Part shown: piece after piece, positions 1-11,630 of the stretch
Layout: each line of letters begins with the position of its first letter
Position numbering within the stretch: position 1 is the first letter of the stretch
Origin: Zygnema cylindricum
Lineage: Eukaryota > Streptophyta > Zygnematophyceae > Zygnematales > Zygnemataceae
DNA length: 40,197 nt
Direction of reading: 5' to 3'
Assembly (NCBI GenBank): GCA_037447655.1
Contig: JBBHKE010003233.1
Location: forward strand, 1-40,197
Notes under the pieces: model-generated
The model's database searches: none
What the model was told of the DNA's origin: nothing
What the model saw: the letters and a program-made list of their open reading frames with translations, nothing else
Position numbers and translations under genes: made by a program

Positions 1-937
1 ACAAGACAGTTGGCAACTTGCCCACACTATTTATTTGTAGGTAGATGCGGTAGACACTAATCAATATTTAATATCAAACAAATTTACTTGACTTAACCCT
101 CTAAAAACATATAGCTTCGAATCAAAATAATAAAAATGCACATTCTTATCAAAAGCCGTTCTTCTACATACACTCTCCTATCCCAAAATCTCCTTCGACA
201 TACATTAAAACACCCACAAAAAACAAACCAATTGTAAAAAATCTTCAATCCAAAAAATTACACACCCCAATTAGACCCACTTCAATCCAAAAAATCTCAC
301 TCAAACCTCCCATAACATGGTTTACAATTACAACAACTCATACTCATACATCATAGAAGCAACTTTGGTACCCACTTTAGTTCCAAATAGCCGCTCATTT
401 CTATAGCGCCGCAAAAGGACACTTCTCCGTCGCCCTGCGAAAAATGCATGTCGCCCATACTCAAATTCGCACCGGCGACGAAAACCGGAAAGTACACTTT
501 ACATCCACGGCTGAGATTTTTTATGTCGCAATTTCCGCCGTTTTCGCGGCCGGGGACCGTACGGGCAGCCTCCGCCGCAATTCGCGACCATTCGCCCGTA
601 CCACCGTCAACCTGAAATCACGCGTAGCCGTAGATTTTAGATAAACCGAAAAGATTCTGGAAGAACCGAAAAGGTTTAACTGTGTGTGCCCATAAAAAAG
701 GTATTGTCCTTTTCCTCTAGAATTGAATGCTGCACCGAGAAAACTTTGCGCCGTACAAGAAAGTATAGAAACCGAAGTACAGTTTAGGTCATCCTCAAAC
801 TTAACAAAATTGTTCCGAGAAAAAAGAGCTATGGGAAAAAAGAAATGGTAATCTTTGCGAGGAATTTGGTGACAGGTCGAGAGAGACAAGGCAAAGAAAC
901 GAAATCAGGAAGCCATGGCGGAAAGTTCCAGACTAAC
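1..937. other. Left-edge intergenic DNA, no gene recognised
   Basis: AT-rich sequence with a GC-richer, CpG-containing patch at about 405..640. The short ORFs here have no recognisable domain and overlap on opposite strands. I found no terminal repeats, target duplications or tRNA. The patch could be part of another repeat that extends to the left. Confidence 0.4.
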
Positions 938-3256
938 GACGTCGACAATGTCACAAAAAAAATGACGTCTACAATGTCAAATATTACATATAGTCTACTT
1001 ATGTCACGACTTTAGCTGACGTCTTTGATTTTAACTTTGACTTTGTTTTCAATACCCAAAAAAAACTAGTAGGGAGAATCCTCACTACAAAAAAAGTTTG
1101 TTCTTTAAGTTCCGGTTACATTCGCACATACCCTAATAGCAAACGATTGCTAGTAAAAGTACAATTGTACTAAAACCAAATGATCGTAATAAAAACTACA
1201 GTCGTACAAAAAATAAATAATCGTACGGAAAAAATAATCCACCTAAGACTGAATGATCGCAAGTCGAGCAAACTGGGATACATTTCAAGTTCCTTTCGCA
1301 ATGAAAAACAAGGAATTATGGGTTTGTTGTGTTTGATTTTGACATGTATTTTATAACCATAATATATGGTTTTTTTTTTAGAACGTGGTGGTACAAATGT
1401 CTGTAAATCGTATGAGGTTGTTGCATTGTTTGTTGCATAGTTCAAAAGTAGGTAAAAGTAGGCCCATACAATATGCCTGTTGTACGCAAAACATACAATA
1501 TGGCCTTAAGACCCATATTGTATTGGTCGCAAAATGAAAAAAAATAGTTATAGGGTCGATTTACACATCGATCGATAGAGAATTAAACGTCATATCTAAA
1601 TTTTGAAAAACATTCGGACAAATTTTTATTTTTTCGTTAGTTTTGAAGCATTTTTTATTTAAACCGTCAGATTTGGACGATCGGACGGACGCTGATCAAA
1701 GTAGCGATCTAAGAAGATCACATGAAAAGCCCATAACACAACTTACGATAGGACTTACGTCTACGTCTTTTTTTTCCGGGTTTTTTTCCCGCGGAATGTC
1801 ATCCTACGCCGTGTCAGTTCGCTAAAAAATTTCGTCCGGTGGCGTGCGCTGTACTATGATGATACGTCAAATTCGTACTTTCGTACAAGAGTGTGCACAA
1901 CGCACACACATACAGTATGCCTACTCTACGCGAGTTTTGTGCCAAGTTTTGTGCGCCTATCAAAGGCCTACCATAAAAACGCCTACTTTTGAACTATGGT
2001 TTGTTGGGAACCAACAATAACGATATTTTTCGGCACACTTTTGAAAAATCGACATTTATTATGCATATATATACATAATGCGACCTTATTCATGGCGTCG
2101 CGTCAACGGTTGGACCCGATCTTACGATTCGTTTCGATATTATTTTCCATGGATTTTGTTTTTTGAACTGCAGTGTTTGTAATGCTGCTTAATGACAAAG
2201 TAAACTTCAATGCACCGTTGTCTATGCACGTGAAACCGTAGAAAACAGTTATTACAGCAACTAGTCATTTTTCCTGTTATTGCAAACGTTACACAATGGA
2301 AAGTTACAAAGTCGTAACAACTAACATTGTACTTCCCATACATATGTTATCCTGTGGAGGTGGTTCGGTTGTTGGCGTTTGTGATTACGTCACTGTGCGC
2401 GGTTTGTACTGTTCGAAAATTAGAACAGATTGTCGTTTTCGAAAATTTTCAGTGTTGGTTTTTATTTTAGTGTACTTTTTGTTAATTCGCGCTGGTTTCA
2501 TATATTCGCTACTAATGGTATTCGATTGTAGGCAACGGGTAGTTTTCGTAAACGAATTATAGTGCTGAATAATAGTTATTTTGTCGATAAGCCGTACTTA
2601 TGCGTCGTACTTTCAATAACAAATTCCGCGGTTACTTGTGTGCTTCTTTAGGCCTTTCCTATTCTGATACCTTTCTTTTTTCCTTCATGCATTTGGTTGC
2701 CTACTACTTTTTTTTTCCACGTGTTATTAACCGAGGGGTGATTAAATAATACTTTCTAATCTAGTCTAAGAGGTCAGAAACTCGTTGAAATAAAGCACTA
2801 TCTTTGTAAACCCAAAAGGAGTTTGTACTAATGAAGGCAATAACCTTTTGTTTGTCTAGTGTAACCTCGCACTTCCTCTTTTAGCAAGCCCCTATCCCTT
2901 TTACAGGCTAATCGTCAAATCGTCGCCTTGTCGGGTGACTTAAGCGCACCCATTTGGCGCACTATACGACCCCTCCCGTACCTTCAATTGGAGGAACAAA
3001 AGGGGTAATGCAGATCGTCGGAACAAAGACTCGCAACATGAGGAGAAAAAAGAACGGAGACGAGCGAAGACTATCTAAAAACGGGACGTGACATGATAGG
3101 GAGAAGTGACGTGGTGGGAAAGAGGAGAGTCATAGGAAACACTTTTGGTTTTTGTAACTTAGATAAGGACAGATGCATATAAGTTTAATTTGGTGTAAGG
3201 ATATGAGAGATAACGTACGTACAAATTTAAGGGTTTAGGGCTACGAGGAAATTGTA
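938..3256 (+). repeat. Repeat R, left arm, first part
   Basis: This stretch is recognisably the reverse complement of about 34251..37990. Matching landmarks are the GTCGACAATGTC motif at 941..952 against 37974..37985, the segment around 1080..1180 against about 36930..37050, and 2140..3256 against 34251..35420. Similarity is clear but interrupted by many substitutions and small indels. No protein domain is visible. The left boundary is where similarity to the right arm stops. A 563 bp MITE (1436..1998) interrupts this arm but not the right one. Confidence 0.75.
1436..1998 (+). mobile_element. hAT-type MITE (CATAG family), copy 1
   Basis: Terminal inverted repeats CATAGTTCAAAAGTAGG (left) and its complement (right end 1982..1998), followed inward on both sides by a GTAGGCC motif. 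A perfect 8 bp target duplication GTTTGTTG lies at 1428..1435 and 1999..2006. The right arm of repeat R keeps the uninterrupted site once, at 36673..36680, which confirms insertion. Eight-base duplication and the C-A-x-x-G start point to the hAT superfamily. There is no transposase ORF, so it is non-autonomous. Confidence 0.93.
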
Positions 3257-3828
3257 CACCGTGAATCCCTTATAGTGCTAAGAAATTATTAGTGTAAAGA
3301 AAAAAACGGTGTTATTAATGCTACATTGGTTTTTATGACCTCGCGCCAACAAAACATCAACTCTAATATTTATATAGAACACGAATTAGGATAAGTTCTC
3401 ATAGTGTAGCCCCTCCATTCACTATTGACGTAGTCGACGTTTGAACATGTGAGAACAAGTTCATGTGATTTTGCCCATCTTTATTATTATGAATCAATTA
3501 TGAGAGCGATTTCCTATGTGCGCGCCTATCACTTTCCAATATCGACGTCGTTATATGAAACTTTCTTTGGACGTTTATATAAAAAAACAAGCAGGTTTAG
3601 TACGGATTGGCACATCTCGTACACTAAACTATTTAGAAACGGGCTAAACTTTAATCAGTGACGCTAAGTAAACCAAACCTATATTCAGGTAAAGAAAAAT
3701 TAGTCTAATTAATTATATTTAAAGTTTAATGGTCAAAACTTAGGAGCCCATATATACTATTATTAACAATAAGGGTACAGCCCAATGTGGCTAAGCAGGG
3801 GTTTTTTTGTCTTTCTCCTTTAAAACGT

Positions 3829-4799
3829 TGCAATTATGTGTCCTCCGTTGGACTACAGAATTTAGGAAGCCTCTAGGTAGTTTTTTCTAACCCACTTTCA
3901 ATCACAACCACTACTGCCCAGGCAAACAAATTGACAATCTGACTGCACCCCTGTGCAGTCTGGACTCCCTTGAGTCCATAGGAAAAAGAATCACGGAAAA
4001 CGGCTAACCAGGCGATAAGTTATGAGGTGGCAAAGATGCCAATTTATACAAACTCTCAAAGAGAGAGGTCACTATCTACCAAAAATGCCAAGTCCTAATT
4101 CTCTCTCACAACCCCTATCTACTATAGTACGAATCAATCAGGTAACTGTACAGTAAAGAAAAGTACTACTGCCGATGTACTTTCTATACGGCGTGTGTAC
4201 GACAAGGCCATTAAGTGGACGCGTGTCCACATTTTACTTGTGTGAAAGCTCCCGGAATTCTCGCGACCAAATGTTATCTCTCCACGTGACGCCAGGTCAT
4301 GCCACGTCACAAAACGCCAAAGTGACCATTCCAGGATTCCGGCGGTGATATGCCCCTTTGATAAAAAGTCGCGATTCAATGTCAACCGTTCAAACAAATG
4401 TCCGATTCATTTGTTTCGTGCGGAATCATGTTCGCACTCTATATTAACAATTCTCTGTCCCTTCATTTATATTTCCGTTTAACAAATTCAAGATCTTAAC
4501 ACTGTTTATATAATTATCACACCCCATGTAATGTATCGACCTTCAACGACAGACAGGCTAGAGCTGATGGCTACGCCTCGCTCTGCCGGTCATGTTGAGA
4601 GTGACTTAAGTCACTCTTTAGTCCTGCCTAATGGGGCTGAGGCAGCCATGGCTCCACTACTCTCTCTCTCTCCTTCAGTGACTACAAGAAGTATGGGGGA
4701 GAGGAAAGAGGTGGAGACAGACTGCCTGCATTTTTCCTTTCTTTTTCTACTCAGCTATTTAGATCAAGAAAATACTTAATAAATCTAGTAATTTCAACA
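3829..4799 (-). repeat. Copia-1 3' LTR
   Basis: 971 bp; on the minus strand it starts TGTTGAAATT and ends ATAATTGCA. It pairs with 15851..16825, with roughly one base in ten different by eye and a 30-odd bp gap at about 4593 where the other LTR carries a tRNA-like B box. The purine tract lies next to it at 4800. Confidence 0.93.
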
Positions 4800-4812
4800 C
4801 TCCCTTTATTTT
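4800..4812 (-). other. Copia-1 polypurine tract
   Basis: On the minus strand AAAATAAAGGGAG ends exactly where the 3' LTR starts (TGTTGA). This is the expected plus-strand DNA priming site, and Copia-2 has the near-identical tract at its equivalent place. Confidence 0.85.
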
Positions 4813-4829
4813 CTAGTCTAATTCTAACT

Positions 4830-7097
4830 TTTCTTTCAAACCAAATTTTTCCTTACAATATTTTAGCTTGGGGGAGGGCACATGTTTGGTCATCATGTCA
4901 GCAACCATTTCTTTATCAGATCTATACACAAGATTCACAATTTTATTTTTCAACTTTTCTCTCTTATGAAGCTTAATCTTATGTCTATATGTTTTGCTTT
5001 GAAATAGTATTTTGGATTCGCTGCGATTGCGATTGCAGCTTGATTATCGCAAAATATTTCATGCATTCCCTCTTTCATATACCCCAGTTTTTGTAACAAG
5101 GACTTAACCCACATCAATTCTTTCAAAGCAAAGCAAGAGGCCCTATACTCAGCCTCCATAGTAGACTGAGCAACCACCTTTTGTTGCTTGCTACTTCAAC
5201 AGCAAGCGCCTTCCTCACATACAGCACATACCCAGAAGTGTATCTTCTCATATGTGCATCCCCATAACTGGCATCACTCCAAGTAGTGATATCACTGTGC
5301 TTCCCTCCCAAATGCAACCATAACTCTCTGGTTCCCACCAGGTATCTCATAACTCTGTTGGTTGCCTCCCAGTCTCTTTTCATAGGATCATTAAGTTTCC
5401 TACTTAGTACTCCACATGTTGCCGCTATGTCCGACCTGGTACAATTCATAAAGTATATTAGAATTCTTACAACCTGTCTGTAAGGGATAGTCTTTATAAA
5501 TTCTCTCTCTTCTGGACTCATTTGATCATCTAAGATTATCACTCCTCCTACACTCCCATCACTTGCTTTCTTTAAGTCCATGGGAGTGGTACAACTGTTT
5601 GCCTTTTCCATCCGGAATTTCTCAAGCATATTACCTATTGCTTCTTTCTGAGAAAGTCTAATGATCATTTTTCCCCTATCTCTTTCTATTTGAATTCCCA
5701 AAATATATCTTGCCTCCCCTAAATCCTTCATGTCAAAATCTGCTTCTAAGATCCTTCTTTAACTTATTGATCTTTTTCAAAGACTTGCTTAACACCAACA
5801 GATCATCCACATAAATTGCAATAAAAATCACACCATTCTCATCTTCGAACATATAGATAGAATGGTCAGAGTTGATCCGGATATATCCCAGACCAGTGAG
5901 AAACTCATCTAGTTTTTTATTCTACTGTCGGGGAGCCTGCTTCACTCTATATAAGGACTTTATGAACCTGCAGACTTTGCTCTCTTCTCCTTCCTCCACA
6001 AGCCCTTCTGGTTGTCACATGAAAATTTCTTCCTCTAACTCACCATTGAGGAAGGGAGTCATAATATCCATCTAGTGTATTCCCATGTCTTCCGCTCCCG
6101 CTAGACTGAGGAGAATCCTTACAGATGGGAACCAATCAACTGGAGCAAAAGTCTCCTCATAGTTAATTCCCTCCTTTTAGGTGAACCCCTTTGCTGCCAA
6201 ACGAGCCTTATATCTTTCAAAGGTATTATCTGGGTTCAGTTTCAGTTTAAACGTATAGCCAGTCGTTTTTTGTGTTTGGAGGACAATCCGCTAATTCTCA
6301 AGTATTTGCTTCCATGATGGAGGCCATCTCATCATTTATGGCTGTAATCCATCTGTCTTTCTCCAGAGTGTTCACAACCTCTGAGTAAGACTGAGGCTCA
6401 TCAAGGTGAGATAGCTTAGTTATCTTATGAGCGGCCTGTTTTTCGTGTATCCTTTTGCTGCTCCTTCTCCCTCCCTCAAAATCGGAAGCTGGAATGGAGA
6501 GAGGTCTTGCATTTCTCCTTACTGTCTCATTGGCTCCCTTATCTATTGAAGTCCGTTCCCGTTCCTCTTCTGTCTCCTCAAAGTCCATAGGAACATATGA
6601 GGTTTCCGGTAGATCTCATGTATCTTGAATCTCCCTTAAACTTGCAATCATTGTGTCACTCATGTCCCTTTCGGGAAAAAGAGTGTTCTCCTCACTTTTG
6701 GACTCAAAATTGATTCTTATCTTCTTGGTATATTTGAAGTGGTCAAATGACATCCCTTCATCCATGACAACTAGATGTTTGACCATAATGAAATCTTGCT
6801 TTGCTACGTCATAGACTCTATATCCCTTGACATCCTCATCATATCCTACAAAGTATCTAGGTTTTCCCTTAGCATCTAGTTTCCAATTTTTCCTATCCGT
6901 ATCAAGACTGTAAACTTGGCTACTGAATACTTTAAGGTGAGATACATCTGGTTTCCTCTCTAACCATCTCTCATAAATCGTCATTCCTTTCACAGCTGAG
7001 GTAAGGACTCTATTTTTAATGTAGTTGGCAAAAGTCATGGCCTCTGCCCAAAATCTCTACCATATTTTCTTGTCGACCAATATAGTGCATACACTAT
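4830..7097 (-). pseudogene. Copia-1 pol, 3' half: end of integrase, RT and RNase H (broken)
   Basis: Reading down the minus strand from 7097: the C-terminal part of integrase with the Copia GKPRYFVGY-type motif (about 6840), an acidic linker (6300..6600), then reverse transcriptase with the YVDD active-site motif at about 5800 and the MKDLGEARYILGI segment near 5730. RNase H follows, with DASYGDA (about 5270), TMEAEY (about 5160) and CDNQAAIAI (about 5040). The reading frame is broken several times, for example near 5150, between 5740 and 6290, and at 6600. The missing first part of the integrase is beyond Copia-2, from 13810 upward. These enzymes would copy element RNA to DNA in cytoplasmic particles; this copy cannot make them. 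Confidence 0.9.
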
Positions 7098-8166
7098 TGT
7101 AAGTCTGAGACCTCCATAAGTCCTCAGAGTGGACAGCTTCCAAAAAGCCTCTAAGATAACCCTAACCCCTTTGTGTTTCAGCAAGAATAACAACCACCGT
7201 GGCAAACAATAACTCTAACCACCTTCACCCCTGTAAAGGCAAGACTCTCATGAGTAGATAGCAAAAAGAATCTCTGAATTTGCTCCCCTGAGCATTAAGT
7301 TATGGAGGGTCAAAGTTGACATTTTTGTACGGAAGCTCTTTGGGAGAGAGGGTCCTATCTCCTAATTTTTCTAAGTCCTATCTCTCTCACAGACTCTACC
7401 TACTGATGTACGAAGCCAATCAAATTATACCTCCGTACAGAAAAGTACAACTGCCGGTGTACTTTCTGTACTAACACTGTACGACATGGCCTAAAAGTCG
7501 ACACATGTCATATCCGGATTCGGTGCCGTAATCCTCGGAGATACCGCGATCCAACGCAATTTCGCCATGTGTCATCCGATGTGGCGATGACCATAAACCG
7601 CCGAAGTCCTATTTCGCGATCTCGGCGTTAATTTTGGCCGTCTGATCAAATTCCCATTTAATCGTAGCCGTAATAAATACCTGCGCGGTAATCGTTTCGC
7701 TAAAGAAACAAATGCGCGGTATTCGTTTCTTATCCGTACCGCAAACCGTACATTTACATTACTGGATCTATGTATCTCGTAAATAGTTTCAGTTAAACGA
7801 ATTATCCTACGTGGTAAATTTTACTTAAATATCAAATCCTATATTATGTATCGTAACATCTAGACTTAACGGTTAAGGCTACTGGCTACCGACAGCTTAC
7901 GGTCCGTTAGGTACCAGGATCAAATCCTGGTGGTAACATATATCCTTTTACTAACTAACCCCCAACGGTAAATAAACTAATATATATTTCCCGTAAACCT
8001 CTGGATAGCCTAGGTAGCCATGGCTCTAGCTTCCTCTCCAATTTCTCAATGACTGCGACAAGTTTGAGAGTTGGAGAGAGAAGTTAGAGGTAGACTGCCT
8101 CGGCTTCTTTCTATATTTCTATTTAGACCTAGAAAATACTTTAATAACGGACCATTAATTTCTACA
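7098..8166 (-). repeat. Copia-2 3' LTR
   Basis: 1069 bp, TG...CA, matching 12739..13809 along its whole length with scattered substitutions. It carries on the plus strand a tRNA-like segment at about 7868..7930. Its U3 end resembles that of the Copia-1 LTR, showing common descent of the two LTR families. Confidence 0.93.
7868..7930 (+). other. tRNA-like segment inside the Copia-2 LTR, antisense to the element
   Basis: Contains GGTTAAGGC (A-box-like, 7871..7879) and a perfect T-arm-like hairpin CCAGG-ATCAAAT-CCTGG at 7914..7930, whose core GGATCAAATCC is one or two bases from the polymerase III B-box consensus. The spacing fits a tRNA. No matching acceptor stem, so not a functional tRNA. The same segment is decayed in the other LTR (13511..13569). 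Confidence 0.45.
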
Positions 8167-8179
8167 CTCCCCTTATTTT
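8167..8179 (-). other. Copia-2 polypurine tract
   Basis: On the minus strand AAAATAAGGGGAG directly precedes the 3' LTR start TGTAGAAATT. It differs by one base from the Copia-1 tract. Confidence 0.85.
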
Positions 8180-9600
8180 CTAGTCAATCTTTAATTTCAG
8201 ACCACACTTCTCCCCGCAAAAAATTAGCTTAAGGGAAGGTACAGGTTTGGTCATCATATCTGCTACCATCTCGCTATCTGATCGGTACTCTAAACTGATT
8301 ATTTTGTTTTCTACTTTCTCTCTAACAAAGCCTAGTCTAATGTCCATGTGTTTGGCTTTAAAATGATGTTTAGGATTGGTAGAAATAGCGATTGCTGCCT
8401 GATTATCACAAAATAATTTCTGCACACCACTCTTAAGGTGACCAAGCTCACCAAACAAAGTTTTGGCCCACATCAATTATTTTACAGTAGAGCAAGAGGC
8501 CATATACTCAGCCTCCATGGTGGACTGAGCAATAACTTTTTGTTGTTTGTTACTCCAACAGCAAGCCCCATCACCCACATATAATACATATCCAGAAGTA
8601 CATCTCCTCATCGGAGCATCACCATAACTGGCATCTCTCCAAGTAGTGATGTCAGTATTCTTCCCACCCAAATGCAACCATAGATCCATAGTTCCTATCA
8701 AATATCTAAGGACTCTCTTAGCTGCCTCCCAATCCCTCTTAGTGGGAGCATTTAGACTTCTACTCAGAACTCCTACAGCTGCAGCTAAATCCGGCCGGGT
8801 ACAATTCATAAAATAGATTAGACTTCCCACTACTTGTCTGTAAGGAATAGTCTGCATGAACTTCTGTTATTCAGGAGATAATTCCTCGTCTAAGACTATG
8901 ACTCCTTCTTCCTCACTCCCCTCACTTCCCTTCTTCAACTCCATTGGAGTTGTACAACTATTAGCTTTATCCATCCGAAATTTTTCAAGCATGTCCCCTA
9001 TTGCTTCCTTTTGAGTCAATCTTATAATCTTCCTTTTTTGGTCTCTTTCTACTTGAATTCCCAAAATATAGTTTGCTTCCCCCATATCCTTCATTTCAAA
9101 TCTCCCCTTAAGATCGGTTTTCAGTTTATTAATTTTTTCCATTGATTTACTTAAAACAAGCAAATCATCAACATAAATTGCAATAATTATAAAACCTTCC
9201 TCATCTTCGAAAACATAGATTGAGTGATCTGAGCTGATCCGGAAATATCCCAGACGGGTAAGAAACTCATCAAGCTTCTTATTCCACTATCGAGGCGCCT
9301 GTTTCAAACCATAAAGAGATTTAATCAGCCGGTATACTTTACTCTCCTCTCCTTCCTCCACAAACCCTTCGGGTTGTCGCATAAAGATCTCTTCTTCCAA
9401 TTCTCCATGCAAAAAGGTTGTCATGATGTCCATCTGGTGCACTTCCATGTCTTCCGCTGCTGCCAGACTGAGAAGTATGCGGACGGAGGGAAATCTGATG
9501 ACCGGGGCAAAGGTTTCCTCATAGTCAATTCCCTCCTTTTGTGTAAATCCCTTTGCCACTAATAGGGCCTTGTAGCGCTCGATTGTGTTATCTAGGTTTA
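8180..9600 (-). pseudogene. Copia-2 reverse transcriptase and RNase H (three in-frame stops)
   Basis: From 9559 to 8180 a single reading frame carries the RT and RNase H. It includes AKGFTQKEGIDYEETFAPV at the RT start, SLYGLKQAPR, the YVDD catalytic motif at about 9170, then RNase H with DASYGDAP, TMEAEYMAS and CDNQAAIAIS, and the usual KHMDIR segment near the end. Only three stop codons interrupt it, near 9287, 8867 and 8477. They replace residues conserved in the family, so they look like recent point damage. Upstream near 9600 the frame is shifted relative to the integrase-RT linker. Confidence 0.92.
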
Positions 9601-10480
9601 GTTTTTATTTGAAAACCCACTGACAACCGATTGGTTTTCGGTTAGGTGGACAATCCACCAGCTCACAAGTATCGGCTGCCATAATTGATGCCATCTCCTC
9701 ATTGATGGTTGTCTTCCACCGGTTTCTTCTGGACAAGTCATCGCCTCTCCATAAGTTTGAGGTTTATCTTGATGAGATAGTTTAGTTACCTTGTTATTAA
9801 CCTGTTTTTCTTGCAGTCTTTTGTTAATTCTCCTTCCCCTCTCAAAATCTGAGGCCGGAATAGATGGTTCTCGTGGATTCTTTCGAACAATCTCGACTTC
9901 TCCCCTGTCCCTTGATTCAGAATCAGTTTCCACCACGTCTTCCGCTTCAGGTAGAGTTGTCACTGGAGTTTCCACAGCCGAGTCCTTTTCGGTCAAATCT
10001 GTACCTGTAAAAATGTCATCTTCTCTAAAACCTGGATAGTTAGGAAGCTCAAAGTCATCGGAGTTTTCTGACTCAAATCTGATTTTTACTGACTTTGTAT
10101 ACTTGAAGGGATCCACAGACTTTCCTTCATCCATAACTACTAGATCCTTCACTAAGATTATATCTTCCCTTTTTAGATCATAAACTCTATATCCTTTAAC
10201 ATCCTCATGATATCCTAATAAGTATCCCGGTTTTCCTTTAGGATCTAGCTTCCAATTAGACCAATCTGTATCTAGACTGAATACTTGACTGCCGAAAAAT
10301 CTTTAAGTGAGATATGTCTGGTTTCCGGCCTGTCCATCTCAGACTTTCCTTCATCGATAACTACTAGATGCTTCACTAAGATTATATCTTCCCTTTTTAG
10401 ATCATAAACTCTATATCCCTTAACATCCTCATCATATCCTAATAAGTATCCCGATTTTCCTTTAGGATCTAGCTTCCAAT
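9598..10480 (-). pseudogene. Copia-2 integrase C-terminal region and linker, with a tandem duplication
   Basis: Minus-strand reading gives the conserved post-integrase segment (KDLVVMDEGKS, about 10130) and an acidic, poorly conserved linker (9700..10060) ending in the ASDFERGRRINKR stretch shared with Copia-1 (about 9830). A 224 bp tandem duplication (10117..10564) lies over the integrase end. Since 224 is not a multiple of three, it shifts the frame. Confidence 0.8.
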
Positions 10481-10564
10481 TAGACCAATATGTATCTAGA
10501 CTGAATAATTGACTGCCGAAAAACCATTAAGTGAGATATGTCTGGTTTCCGGCCTGTCCATCTC
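10117..10564. repeat. 224 bp tandem duplication within Copia-2 pol
   Basis: Two adjacent units of 224 bp, 10117..10340 and 10341..10564. Both start at AGACTTTCCTTCATC and end at TGTCCATCTC, with a handful of substitutions between them. Copia-1 has only one unit at the equivalent place (about 6740..6970), so the duplication is specific to this copy or subfamily. Confidence 0.88.
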
Positions 10565-11630
10565 TCACAAGGTGTTTGATCTTTTATAGCTGAAGTAAGA
10601 ACTCTATTTTTGAGGTAATTAGCACAGTTCGTTGCTTCTACCCAAAACCTTTTTCCTATCTTTTTATCTGAAACCATACTTCTAGCACTATCACTAAGTG
10701 TTCTATTTAACCTTTCATCTACCCCATTCTGTTCCGAGTTTTCTTGAACTGTCTTTCGGTGTTGGACTCCATCTTCCCTCAAAAAATCCTCAAACTGGTT
10801 AGAAGTATACTCCCCACCATTGTCACTCCTTACTCTCTTGATTGGAGTTTCATGGAGTTTTTCACTCCATGCTTTATATTGTCTAAAGCAATCCTGAGCT
10901 TCTGACTTATTTTTCAAAAAATACACCCGGGAATACCGAGACCAATCATCAGTTATAGTCATCATAAATCTCTTCCCCCCCGGTGAGGGCACTTTAGCCG
11001 GTCCCAAAATATCTATGTGTACTAGATCTAGAATTTTTCTCCCTTATAGGTGGCTGTTTTAGGAAAGGGTAATATGTGTGTTTTACCTTGAGCACATCCA
11101 CTACAATCACTTATACTATCACTCTCACTGAACTTAATCCCTTCCACCACTCCAGTCTTTTTCATCTCTCTTAACTTATCTAGATTCACATGCCCAGGCC
11201 TCTTATGCCACATCATAATATCATGAACACCAGCATAATAAATTTTCTTCGTTTCATTGCTTAAAACCACCCTAAACATCCCATGGCTACCTTTCTCAGC
11301 AATGAAATAGACATCCTCCTCAAAACTAGCAGTAAAGACTCCTTCCCTAGTGCTAGTAAAAAAACCCTTATCATCTAATACAGATGTAGAGATGAGGCTT
11401 TTGTTCAGCTCCGGAATAAACAATACATCAAAGAATGTTACTATGGATGTCTTTCCTTCTACCAACACTTTCAAATCTACCGATCCTACAAGAGTAGTGG
11501 TGACTATCCTCCCATCCCGGTACTCTATCTCTACGGTGGGAACCTTTCTTATCTTAGTGAACAGGTGTCTATCTTTACACATGTGCATGGAGGCACCTGA
11601 ATCTACAATCCAGCCTGCTTCACCTTTCAA
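10480..11630 (-). pseudogene. Copia-2 protease and integrase core (frameshifted)
   Basis: From 11630 down: aspartic protease with the intact DSGASMHM active-site motif (about 11600), then the integrase zinc region with the HHCC pattern (WHKRPGH at about 11200 and DCSGCAQGK at about 11110). The integrase core starts in another frame at 11007 and keeps all three catalytic acidic positions: D in TITDDWSRY, D in RSDNGGEYTS and E in VDERLNRTL. The protease start and the core start each lie in a different frame from the preceding segment, so two frameshifts break the polyprotein. Confidence 0.92.

Noticed and set aside
2296-2562. ORF with a similar counterpart at 35070..35279, suggesting a conserved small protein
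   Set aside because: The similarity follows from the paralogous DNA. Most differences change the amino acid, and the third copy near 29400 has a stop in the aligned frame, so no coding constraint is visible.
3449-3661. 70 aa ORF in element D with a 67 aa counterpart at 33853..34056
   Set aside because: Most base differences are amino-acid-changing, as expected for neutral drift; no domain.
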